DNA of 6,698 nucleotides from Victivallales bacterium (GCA_016930955.1 JAFGFR010000003.1:1-6698); one strand, 5' to 3'. Positions 1 to 4,899 are shown, numbered from the stretch's first letter. Made by a program: numbers and translations. Notes: a model not told the origin generated them from the sequence alone.

Positions 1-113
1 ATGACGATTACAGATGCGATGACATGCTCCGCCACAGATATAGCCTTCAAGACCTCTTCGTCTCCGAGGAAAAGGGAGGTAAAGGCATTGGTGTCAAGAA
101 GGATAATCCTCAT
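1..113 (-). CDS. vapC: PIN-domain ribonuclease toxin, VapC-like (C-terminus beyond window)
   Basis: This is the first 37 codons of a PIN-domain toxin, read leftwards and open to the window edge. PIN toxins of type II systems are Mg2+-dependent ribonucleases that cut tRNA or other RNA when freed from their antitoxin. The start reads MRIILLDTNAF, where the LLDTN motif carries the first conserved metal-binding aspartate (D7). The pattern FLGDEEVLKAISVAEHVIASVIV follows, as in VapC proteins in which a short first helix leads into the second beta strand. The ATG overlaps the stop of the upstream antitoxin gene as ATGA, a sign of translational coupling. The remaining acidic residues lie outside the window, so activity cannot be judged. 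FitB-like naming would be equally acceptable. Confidence 0.85.
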   Translation of the reverse strand, partial: MRIILLDTNAFTSLFLGDEEVLKAISVAEHVIASVIV

Positions 114-370
114 TCCCAGTCCTTCGAATCAATAGTTTGAAGGTCTGATATTGCCTGATTGAACTCTTGCAGGTCCTTCTGTGACCATACGCCGGATAAT
201 TCCTGGAATGCCTTGCTGTGATCCTCAGACCGGGAGGAGTCGGAGACTCCGACAGACCCCGAGAGCAGCTCCTTGAGGGTACGATTGATGCTCTTGTTCT
301 CTTTACGCGCCTTGACACGTATGCGCTTTTCCGTTGTCGGGTCAAGCGCATGTATGGACAATGTGGTCAT
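110..370 (-). CDS. vapB: Ribbon-helix-helix antitoxin, VapB/FitA-like
   Basis: This 86-residue protein is the likely antitoxin of the adjacent PIN toxin. Residues 1-40 fit a FitA/Arc-like ribbon-helix-helix DNA-binding domain: a short strand (TLSIHALDPTTEKRIRVKA) and two helices including KSINRTLKELL. After a serine-rich linker, residues 55-86 (AFQELSGVWSQKDLQEFNQA and a tail ending in DSKDWE) match the usual antitoxin tail with its GVW...F...D..DW pattern. In the family that tail wraps the toxin and blocks its active site. An AGGAGA ribosome binding site lies at 383-378, seven bases before the ATG. The stop overlaps the toxin start by four bases. The family normally represses its own promoter, and tandem repeats over the promoter here support that. 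Confidence 0.88.
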   Translation of the reverse strand: MTTLSIHALDPTTEKRIRVKARKENKSINRTLKELLSGSVGVSDSSRSEDHSKAFQELSGVWSQKDLQEFNQAISDLQTIDSKDWE

Positions 371-403
371 TGTTCAATCTCCTGTTTGGTGCATTTATCA
401 CTC

Positions 404-431
404 AATATACATCAACACTACATCAAGACAA
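404..431 (-). promoter_or_regulatory. Weak sigma70-like promoter for the vapBC-like pair
   Basis: Read on the minus strand, TTGTCT (431-426) and TATATT (409-404) are separated by 16 bases and lie about 35 bases before the antitoxin ATG. Each box has a few mismatches to consensus. The call rests on position, on the lack of a better candidate and on the overlapping tandem repeat. Confidence 0.45.
408..429. repeat. Two tandem 11-bp repeats, candidate antitoxin operator
   Basis: TACATCAACAC (408-418) is followed at once by TACATCAAGAC (419-429), matching at ten of eleven positions. One helical turn of spacing puts both copies on the same DNA face, as expected for side-by-side binding of ribbon-helix-helix dimers. 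The repeats fill the spacer between the proposed promoter boxes, so a bound antitoxin would block RNA polymerase. The function is inferred. Confidence 0.5.
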
Positions 432-572
432 TACGATTTCAAGCGAGCTTTTTAAAAAAGAAATAAGGGACGGAGTATTTTTCTTTCTCGTGATGCGGAG
501 CCCTGCATTCTCAGGGAGTCTCACGTCAAATTCATCTTTTTTGTGTTGTCTATGCTTTTCCACGCCCCCCGC

Positions 573-596
573 CCCCGTTCCGGTGCCGGAACGGGG
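573..596. repeat. Perfect 11-bp inverted repeat with 2-nt loop
   Basis: CCCCGTTCCGG (573-583) and CCGGAACGGGG (586-596) are exact reverse complements around TG. No T-run follows on either strand, so it is not a standard terminator. The arm contains CGTTCCGG, which also begins the conserved part of the nearby repeat at 627-634. This suggests a relationship to that repeat family. Confidence 0.75.
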
Positions 597-611
597 TCGA
601 TTTGCGGGATA

Positions 612-688
612 ATCTCGATTTTTTCACGTTCCGGACTTGAACTTTGCCCTTATCGCAGGGAATGTCCCTTCATGGTGAAAAACAAAAT
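612..688 (+). repeat. Dispersed ~77-bp repeat, copy A
   Basis: This is the first of three copies. It shares TTCCGGACTTGAACTTTGCC (629-648) exactly with copy C, and looks about 85% identical to it overall by eye. Outer inverted repeats TTTTTCAC (620-627) and GTGAAAAA (675-682) enclose an inner hairpin, AGGGA (657-661) and TCCCT (665-669), around ATG. The copy ends with ATG GTG AAA AAC AAA AT, which opens a 17-codon ORF ending 24 bases before msrBA. REP-like element, leader module or other mobile sequence are all possible. Confidence 0.75.
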
Positions 689-749
689 TTTCAATGGCGG
701 ATTCATCGAAGCCTGCCCTACTTAAATACACAGAATAAGGATCATCAAC

Positions 750-1772
750 ATGAAAATAATATTTTTCACGCTTCTTGCAGTATTCACAAGCTGCATGGCA
801 TATTCACAAGACAAAGATTCAAATGAAACAAAAATAAAGGAGGAAAAGAAAATGCCTGAAAAAATAATCAAGACGGACGAAGAGTGGAAAAAGATCCTGA
901 CCCCGGAACAGTATCAGGTTACAAGGAAGGGAGGAACAGAATGCGCCTTCACCGGGAAATTTTGGGATTCAAAGGGGAAAGGCACCTTCAGATGCGTATG
1001 CTGCGGCAACGAGCTTTTCAGCACCGACAGCAAATTCAATTCCGGAACAGGATGGCCAAGCTTCTGGAAGCCGGTATCGGGAAATTCAGTGATTGAAAGA
1101 TCCGACGACGGCCTCGGGATGAAGAGGATTGAGATCCTTTGTGCAAGATGCGACGCACATCTCGGACACGTTTTCGAGGATGGTCCAAAGCCGACAGGTC
1201 TCAGGTTCTGCATAAACTCCGCAGCTCTCGTATTCGTGGAGAGAAAAGACGATCCAAAACCCGACAAGAAGCTTGAGACTGCGACTTTCGCAGCGGGATG
1301 TTTCTGGGGCATTGAAGCCGCATTCAAGAAAGTCCGAGGAGTCAAGGAAACAAGAGTCGGGTACACTGGTGGAAAAGCAGAAAATCCCACCTACAAGGCT
1401 GTCTGCTCCGGCAATACCGGTCACGCCGAGGCGGTCGAAATAATATTTGATCCGTCGGAAATCAAATACGAGGAACTTATCGAGGTGTTCTGGGCGATAC
1501 ACGACCCCACAACATTGAACAGCCAGGGGCCCGATTTCGGCACACAATACAGATCTGCAATCTTCTGCCACAGCAATGAGCAGAAAGAAGCCGCCGAAAA
1601 ATCCCGAAAGGCTCTCGACGAATCAAAAAAATACAAGAAGGCGCCAGTCACAGAAATCGTTGACGCGGGGAAATTCTATCCGGCTGAAGATTATCATCAG
1701 GATTACTTCGGTAAAAAGGGTGCATATTCCTGCTCCGCAGCAGGCAAAATCCCGGAAAAGTTCCTGAAATAA
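750..1772 (+). CDS. msrBA: Bifunctional peptide methionine sulfoxide reductase MsrB-MsrA, exported form
   Basis: This 340-residue fusion repairs oxidised methionine in proteins; MsrA reduces the S and MsrB the R sulfoxide. Residues 1-20 form a signal peptide. The FTSC stretch ending at C15 could be a loose lipobox, and AYS before Q20 could be a signal peptidase I site. MsrB covers about 35-165: zinc-site cysteines C82/C85 and C131/C134, HLGHVF, and catalytic C154 in RFCINS. The usual second-cysteine position is T100 (SGTGWPSF), while C65 in GTECAFTG is the probable resolving cysteine. MsrA covers about 175-335: catalytic C184 in GCFWG, GHAE, FGTQYRS, DYHQDYF and likely resolving C328. AAGGA at 737-741, eight bases before the ATG, supports this start. 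A second start at codon 35 has an even better site. Catalytic sets look complete. Confidence 0.95.
   Translation: MKIIFFTLLAVFTSCMAYSQDKDSNETKIKEEKKMPEKIIKTDEEWKKILTPEQYQVTRKGGTECAFTGKFWDSKGKGTFRCVCCGNELFSTDSKFNSGTGWPSFWKPVSGNSVIERSDDGLGMKRIEILCARCDAHLGHVFEDGPKPTGLRFCINSAALVFVERKDDPKPDKKLETATFAAGCFWGIEAAFKKVRGVKETRVGYTGGKAENPTYKAVCSGNTGHAEAVEIIFDPSEIKYEELIEVFWAIHDPTTLNSQGPDFGTQYRSAIFCHSNEQKEAAEKSRKALDESKKYKKAPVTEIVDAGKFYPAEDYHQDYFGKKGAYSCSAAGKIPEKFLK
837..854 (+). promoter_or_regulatory. Internal Shine-Dalgarno and second start codon within msrBA
   Basis: AAGGAGG at 837-843 lies eight bases before an in-frame ATG at 852-854 (codon 35). This site is better than the one serving the upstream start at 750. 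Starting here would remove exactly the signal peptide and charged linker and give a 306-residue cytoplasmic MsrB-MsrA. Whether both starts are used cannot be told from sequence. Confidence 0.5.
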
Positions 1773-1797
1773 AGATTTGCTGATTGCAAATCTTTAT
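1769..1797 (+). terminator. 12-bp stem-loop overlapping the msrBA stop codon
   Basis: A perfect 12-bp stem (1769-1780 with 1786-1797, core AAAGATTTGC and GCAAATCTTT) closes on the loop TGATT and includes the TAA stop. Its right arm contains TCTTT but no long T-run follows. It may terminate weakly in both directions or protect the mRNA 3' end. Confidence 0.6.
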
Positions 1798-2168
1798 AAG
1801 ATTATCGGTGTCGGGTTATATCGGGGCTTGTTTCTGTAGAAGAATAATAAATGTGCCTAGAAACTTGAAATAAGCCTTGAATATTATTGTTATTTGAATA
1901 ATTTGAACCGAGGATAATTGAATTAAGCCACAAAAGAGGTGTAGGCCTGCCGCGTCGTCGTGGAGGTTGGTTGGAGCACTTGTGCTATTACGTGACGCAC
2001 CGCTGTCACGGGGGCGCGTTTTTGTTCCGTTTCCGCAAGTACCGCGACTTCTATTTGTGTGAGATGTTCAAGGCGAGCCCAGGCCATTCAGACTCATTCC
2101 CGATCAAAAATCATTTTTTTTTCGTGTTCCGACTTGAACTTTGCCCTCATCGCAGGTAGTATCCCATC
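1773..2168. other. Intergenic region with transposase remnant and repeat copy B
   Basis: After the terminator stem, about 1800-1925 is AT-rich and holds no gene. It contains GACACCG-type sequence in inverted orientation relative to the end of the next gene (about 2591-2597), and several TTGAA motifs. From about 1926 composition turns GC-rich over a broken RAYT-type transposase (to about 2078). Repeat copy B then leads into the following gene. Confidence 0.6.
1926..2078 (+). pseudogene. 5' fragment of a RAYT / IS200-like (Y1) transposase
   Basis: About 51 codons in one frame give a sequence typical of the amino end of REP-associated tyrosine transposases: KRGVGLPRRRGGWLE, then CYYVTHRC, then FLFRFRKYRDFYLCEMFKAS. 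In this family the YHVT/YYVTHR strand is the first element of the Y1 fold. The HUH metal site and catalytic tyrosine that should follow are absent: similarity stops at about 2078, and the frame continues as unrelated residues into repeat copy B. No ATG is present where the family starts; TTA occurs near the expected place. Full-length members usually exceed 150 residues, so this is a dead remnant. Family assignment is from memory of the motif pattern. Confidence 0.65.
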
Positions 2169-2185
2169 ATGATGAAAGACAAAAT
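2109..2185 (+). repeat. Dispersed ~77-bp repeat, copy B (diverged)
   Basis: This copy shares ACTTGAACTTTGCC (2132-2145) with the other two, preceded by a T-run and CGTGTTCCG, and ends in ATGATGAAAGACAAAAT. The inner hairpin is degraded (AGGTAGTATCCCA instead of AGGGAATGTCCCT) and the outer arms are reduced to TTTC and GAAA. It begins about 30 bases after the transposase remnant, and its right end supplies the start codon and first codons of the next gene. Confidence 0.7.
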
Positions 2186-2567
2186 TACTATCAGCAAAAA
2201 TGCAGTTTCTATTAAAAAGCCTGTAGTTTTTGTATTTGTTTTTACAATAATTATTATGACAACATATGAAGTTTTAAAACAATTTATTTGGCCGAATATT
2301 AGCATTTGGGAATCCCATATACTGACCATCATTTTTACTGCAATGTTGGCAACAACAGCTTCTATCATTGCGTTACGTCAGTATCAAAAGCTATACAAAA
2401 TCCTCTCAGGCATACTCTCTATCTGCTGTGTATGCAAGAAAGTTCGTGATATAGATGATACATGGAAACCAGTAGAGGATTATATTGATAAGCATTCAGA
2501 AGCTTCTTTTTCACATGGTTATTGTCCCGAATGCTACGATAAAGCAAAAAAAAATATGAAGAAGTAA
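2169..2567 (+). CDS. Small two-helix membrane protein with CxxC...CxxC cytoplasmic motif
   Basis: This 132-residue protein has hydrophobic segments at about 18-38 and 50-69, then a short linker and a soluble tail. The tail matches a motif often seen at the end of PAS, HAMP or GGDEF signalling proteins. It begins SICCVCKKVRD with C86 and C89, continues with W99 and VEDYIDKH, and ends FSHGYCPEC with C119 and C122. The four cysteines could bind zinc or sense redox state; their role is not established to my knowledge. Here the motif stands without kinase or cyclase domain, so it may be a stripped-down sensor or the remains of one. Translation starts inside repeat copy B at ATG ATG with only a weak AGGT upstream. 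The gene is much more AT-rich than its neighbours, which suggests transfer. Confidence 0.75.
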   Translation: MMKDKITISKNAVSIKKPVVFVFVFTIIIMTTYEVLKQFIWPNISIWESHILTIIFTAMLATTASIIALRQYQKLYKILSGILSICCVCKKVRDIDDTWKPVEDYIDKHSEASFSHGYCPECYDKAKKNMKK

Positions 2568-2580
2568 TGGAGAGCAAGGA

Positions 2581-2601
2581 TATCGGTTAACGACACCGGT
2601 A
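2581..2601 (+). terminator. Weak stem-loop after the small membrane protein gene
   Basis: TATCGGT (2581-2587) and ACCGGTA (2595-2601) pair over seven bases, one a G-T pair, around TAACGAC. It lies 13 bases after the stop codon. An A-run follows instead of a T-run, so termination is doubtful. Confidence 0.3.
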
Positions 2602-2620
2602 AAAAGTGTTTTGTAGAAAA

Positions 2621-2698
2621 ATCCCGATTTTTTTCGTTCCGGACTTGAACTTTGCCATTATCACGGGGAATGTCCCTTTAGTTGATGAAAAACAAAAT
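2621..2698 (+). repeat. Dispersed ~77-bp repeat, copy C
   Basis: This copy is close to copy A. TTCCGGACTTGAACTTTGCC (2637-2656) is identical, and the inner hairpin GGGA-ATG-TCCC (2666-2676) and outer arms TTTTTC (2630-2635) and GAAAAA (2687-2692) are kept. It differs mainly by small indels near both ends. It ends ATG AAA AAC AAA AT, opening a ten-codon ORF whose stop overlaps the ZIP start. Confidence 0.75.
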
Positions 2699-2717
2699 AC
2701 CTTTCAGTCAGTCATGA
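2685..2717 (+). CDS. Possible ten-residue leader peptide overlapping the ZIP start
   Basis: ATG in repeat copy C opens MKNKIPFSQS, and its TGA overlaps the next ATG as ATGA. The ZIP gene has no clear Shine-Dalgarno of its own, so coupled re-initiation is possible. The leader itself has only a distant GGGGA (2665-2669, 15 bases away). It may equally be a chance ORF. Confidence 0.25.
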   Translation: MKNKIPFSQS

Positions 2718-3499
2718 ATATTGAATTGTTTAAAGGCGTTGCATTTTTCGCCATACTCTTCACTGGTGTTGTGGGCGGTCTTTTTTCACGATGGCTGTCT
2801 AAGTCAAGTCGCAGTGATTTTCTGTTTTCGATGGGCAATGCGTTTGCTGGTGGGGTGTTTTTGGGTGCGGGCCTCATTCATATGTTGCCGGACGCCCAGG
2901 AGGGGTTTGATGCAATTGACGGGGGCAGCGATTATCCTTGGTTCGGGTTGTTCTGCTGTGCGGGATTTCTCTTTATCCTCTTTCTGGAGAAGGTCATTGT
3001 GCGTCATCAACATTCGCATGATGAGGCGCCGGATTTTATCAAGGAGGATCTTTCGCTCTATCCCTACGTGCTGATGCTGGTGTTGTCCATCCATTCCGTC
3101 ATTACCGGCATTGCCCTGGGGACGGAAACACGCATGGCGCAGGCACTGGTGATCCTGCTGGCTGTGGTTGCCCACAAGGGCACGGCGGCGTTCGCGCTCG
3201 GGGTTAGTATGCTGCGCGGCAAGGTCGCGCTAAGACGTGTAGTGGCGATGATTGTCCTCTTTTCCTTCATGACCCCCGTTGGGATCCTGCTGGGCATGGG
3301 CTTCATGACCTTTCTGACCGGCCACGCGGAACAAGTGTTTGAGGCGGGTTTTGACGCCCTGGCAGCCGGGTCTTTTCTCTATGTGGCTCTGCTGGATATC
3401 CTCCAGGATGAATTTTCGCGGCATAAGCACAGTGCCCTCAAATTCCTTCTGGTGCTCGCCGGGCTTGGAATTATGGCTGTTGTTGCCGTTTGGACATGA
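2714..3499 (+). CDS. ZIP-family divalent metal transporter
   Basis: This 261-residue inner-membrane protein is a ZIP permease, which moves Zn2+, Fe2+ or related ions into the cytoplasm. Helices are predicted near 6-28, 38-57, 76-95, 115-136, 142-166, 174-198, 210-231 and 241-260. The metal-site helices carry HSVITGIALG (H127) and HKGTAAFALG (H154). MTPVGILLG and AAGSFLYVALL match later conserved helices. The loop before helix four holds HQHSH (98-102), the usual histidine-rich metal-binding loop. The frame is open back to a GTG at 2606, but that stretch is repeat sequence. The ATG at 2714 directly precedes the first helix and is preferred, although it lacks a good ribosome binding site. Substrate cannot be told from sequence. 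It is more GC-rich than the preceding gene. Confidence 0.88.
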   Translation: MNIELFKGVAFFAILFTGVVGGLFSRWLSKSSRSDFLFSMGNAFAGGVFLGAGLIHMLPDAQEGFDAIDGGSDYPWFGLFCCAGFLFILFLEKVIVRHQHSHDEAPDFIKEDLSLYPYVLMLVLSIHSVITGIALGTETRMAQALVILLAVVAHKGTAAFALGVSMLRGKVALRRVVAMIVLFSFMTPVGILLGMGFMTFLTGHAEQVFEAGFDALAAGSFLYVALLDILQDEFSRHKHSALKFLLVLAGLGIMAVVAVWT

Positions 3500-3519
3500 T
3501 GGGTGCCCACCCCGAAAAA

Positions 3520-3558
3520 ACCGATACTTTCGCCGGCTTGCTCGCCGGGGGGATCGGT
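3520..3558. repeat. Nested stem-loop downstream of the ZIP gene
   Basis: ACCGAT (3520-3525) pairs with ATCGGT (3553-3558), and inside it CCGGC (3533-3537) pairs with GCCGG (3544-3548). It sits about 20 bases after the ZIP stop and could end or stabilise that transcript, but no T-run follows. Confidence 0.5.
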
Positions 3559-3614
3559 GGCAATAATTTTCGCTTCCGCAACAGCCTTGGTGCTACTGCA
3601 AAAGTCCCTTCGAC

Positions 3615-3714
3615 GCGCCTCATCCCAGCAGGCGCATGGTAGATTGGCGCCGGCTAGCCAATGCATGCACGGGAGCAGGATGCTCCCGCCACTTTAGAAA
3701 TGCTGCGGAGCAGC
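3615..3714. repeat. Cluster of four short palindromes, REP-like
   Basis: The pairs in order are GCGCCT (3615-3620) with AGGCGC (3630-3635), ATTGGC (3643-3648) with GCCAAT (3657-3662), CGGGAGCA (3670-3677) with TGCTCCCG (3681-3688), and GCTGC (3702-3706) with GCAGC (3710-3714). The last two both close on a GGA loop. Such arrays suggest REP/REPIN-type elements rather than a terminator. Their origin is inferred. Confidence 0.55.
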
Positions 3715-3864
3715 CGAACATACACCGAGTCACGAGGTCAAGGCAAGGGAAGAATGGGTATGAGGGCGGAGATTAAGGAGAAAGGTTAGGGCGAAAGATC
3801 TAAGGACGGGCACGTGAAGGGCTACGCCGGGATAGACTGGACTGTCGACTGCGGCGGCTCGGTC

Positions 3865-3892
3865 TTGACAGACTTCAGATAGTTCAGATAAC
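3865..3892 (+). promoter_or_regulatory. Sigma70-like promoter upstream of the SPFH gene
   Basis: A perfect -35 box TTGACA (3865-3870) is followed after 16 bases by GATAAC (3887-3892), a four-of-six match to the -10 box. TTCAGATA occurs twice in the spacer and -10 region (3874-3881 and 3883-3890), a possible regulator site. The start of transcription would lie about 115 bases before the gene. Confidence 0.5.
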
Positions 3893-4013
3893 GGGGCTTT
3901 GAAAATGGCTCTGCAGCTTTTATTACCCTTGCAAAAGTTCTTCTTCATGCTAGGTTTACCCATATATGGGATGGTTTGGGATTTGGGCAAGATATTTTGG
4001 AAGGAGGCGGCTG

Positions 4014-4874
4014 ATGTTGTTCATAATTTTTGTTGTTCTGGCGGCCGGGGCTATGGTCTCGCTGCGTTCTGTGAGGGACAAGAACTCGCGTACGGTGTCG
4101 ATGGCATGCGCGCTGGCCTTCGTCGTCGGGGCGGTCTTTCAGACAGTCTCGATCGTCCCTGCGGGGCATGTGGGGGTCATTGATGTCTTCGGCAAGGTCT
4201 CCCCGAGGATACTTCAATCCGGGATAAACTTCCGGAACCCCTTCGCGAAGGTGGTTTTGTTCTCGGTGAAGACGCAGGAGATCAAGGAGTTGATGAATGT
4301 CCCTTCGCAGGAGGGTCTCACGATCTCACTTGAAATGAGCATTCTGTACCATCTTTCGCCTGAGAAGGCCGCGGACGTGTACCGCACGGTCGGGGTGAAC
4401 TATTTGGATGTCATACTTATACCTCAGTTCAGGTCTGTCGCGCGCAGCGTAACGTCGTCTTTCGAGGCGAAGGCCTTGTACACCTCCGAGCGAGAGATCC
4501 TGATAGAGGCGATAAGACAGCGGCTGGTTGGCGTTGTCGCCGAAAGGGGTGTGAACATCGAGGCGACCCCTTTGAGGAGCATCAAGCTTCCGGCGAGGCT
4601 GACTCAGGCGATCGAGCAGAAGCTCGAGTCGGAGCAGGAGAGCCAGCGCATGGAGTTCGTGCTTCTCAAGGAGCAGAAGGAGGCCGAGAGGAAGCGCATC
4701 GAAGCCCAGGGGATAGCAGACTTCCAGTTGATCGTCACCAAGGGGATAAGCGAGCAGCTTTTGAAGTGGAAGGGTATCGAGGCGACCGAGAAGCTCGCGT
4801 CATCGAACAACACCAAGATAGTCATAATCGGCGGCGCCGATGGCCTGCCGATAATCCTGAACACTGAAAAATGA
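4014..4874 (+). CDS. SPFH / prohibitin-like membrane protein
   Basis: This 286-residue protein belongs to the SPFH (Band 7) superfamily, which forms ring-like membrane scaffolds that organise lipids or regulate membrane proteases. Two hydrophobic segments (2-18 and 28-46) anchor the amino end. The SPFH domain runs from about 46 (IVPAGHVGVIDVFG) through LQSGINFRNPF to about 195. A charged heptad-rich helix (about 197-235, rich in E, K and Q) is the usual assembly coiled coil. The tail has KWKGIEATEKLA and TKIVIIGGADGLPIIL, typical of prohibitin-type members. AAGGAGG at 4001-4007, six bases before the ATG, fixes the start; an in-frame ATG at 3966 has no such site. No FtsH or NfeD partner is adjacent, so its specific role is unknown. 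Confidence 0.88.
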   Translation: MLFIIFVVLAAGAMVSLRSVRDKNSRTVSMACALAFVVGAVFQTVSIVPAGHVGVIDVFGKVSPRILQSGINFRNPFAKVVLFSVKTQEIKELMNVPSQEGLTISLEMSILYHLSPEKAADVYRTVGVNYLDVILIPQFRSVARSVTSSFEAKALYTSEREILIEAIRQRLVGVVAERGVNIEATPLRSIKLPARLTQAIEQKLESEQESQRMEFVLLKEQKEAERKRIEAQGIADFQLIVTKGISEQLLKWKGIEATEKLASSNNTKIVIIGGADGLPIILNTEK

Positions 4875-4899
4875 GTCGGGAGTTTGACCCGGATCTTCG

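Larger units (their letters stand above)
371..749. other. Divergent intergenic region between vapBC-like pair and msrBA
   Basis: No convincing gene lies here. The left part (371-431) carries the leader, promoter and operator of the minus-strand pair. A small hairpin is formed by CCCTG (501-505) and CAGGG (512-516). The right part holds an 11-bp perfect palindrome (573-596), the first copy of the dispersed repeat (612-688) and a 17-codon ORF starting in that repeat (672-725). The stretch 497-550 loosely resembles the sequence before the second repeat copy (about 2074-2128), sharing GAGCCC, CATTC and a T-run before GTGTT. The repeat unit may therefore once have been longer. Confidence 0.5.
3500..4013. 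other. Long gap with palindromes and an SPFH-gene promoter
   Basis: No supported gene lies in these 514 bases. Short ORFs on both strands show no recognisable domain and lack good start sites. The first 215 bases hold a run of palindromes (3520-3558, 3615-3635, 3643-3662, 3670-3688 and 3702-3714). About 3720-3860 is purine-rich without clear features. A promoter-like pair at 3865-3892 and a leader of roughly 110 bases then lead into the SPFH gene. Confidence 0.55.

Noticed and set aside
408..429. CRISPR-like repeat array
   Set aside because: There are only two 11-bp units with no spacer, and no Cas gene in the window.
625..650. tRNA remnant or attachment site, because the reverse complement of the repeat reads AGTTCAAGTCC like a T-loop
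   Set aside because: The flanking bases do not form the five-bp T-stem and no acceptor stem or CCA end follows.
914..1571. Two long minus-strand ORFs opposite msrBA
   Set aside because: They are frame shadows of the msrBA coding sequence with no domain or start signals.
2136..2164. Sigma70 promoter inside repeat copy B (TTGAAC, 17 bases, TAGTAT)
   Set aside because: It would start transcription at or after the ATG, and the -10 box is not kept in copies A and C.
612..2698. Integron gene cassettes with attC sites between the three repeat-preceded genes
   Set aside because: The repeats lack paired GTTRRRY and RYYYAAC core sites in the right places, no integrase is visible, and there is no copy after the ZIP gene.
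2606..2713. Upstream GTG start giving the ZIP protein 36 more residues
   Set aside because: The extension is repeat sequence and does not resemble a ZIP amino end; the ATG at 2714 directly precedes the first membrane helix.
3503..3697. 64-codon plus-strand ORF after the ZIP gene
   Set aside because: It runs through the palindromes, has no clear ribosome binding site and shows no recognisable domain.
3730..3990. 86-codon minus-strand ORF in the gap before the SPFH gene
   Set aside because: No domain, no ribosome binding site, and it covers the likely SPFH promoter.
3899..4183. 94-codon ORF upstream of and overlapping the SPFH gene
   Set aside because: It overlaps 170 bases of a well-supported gene in another frame; its hydrophobic start (MALQLLLPLQKFFF) is notable but unsupported.
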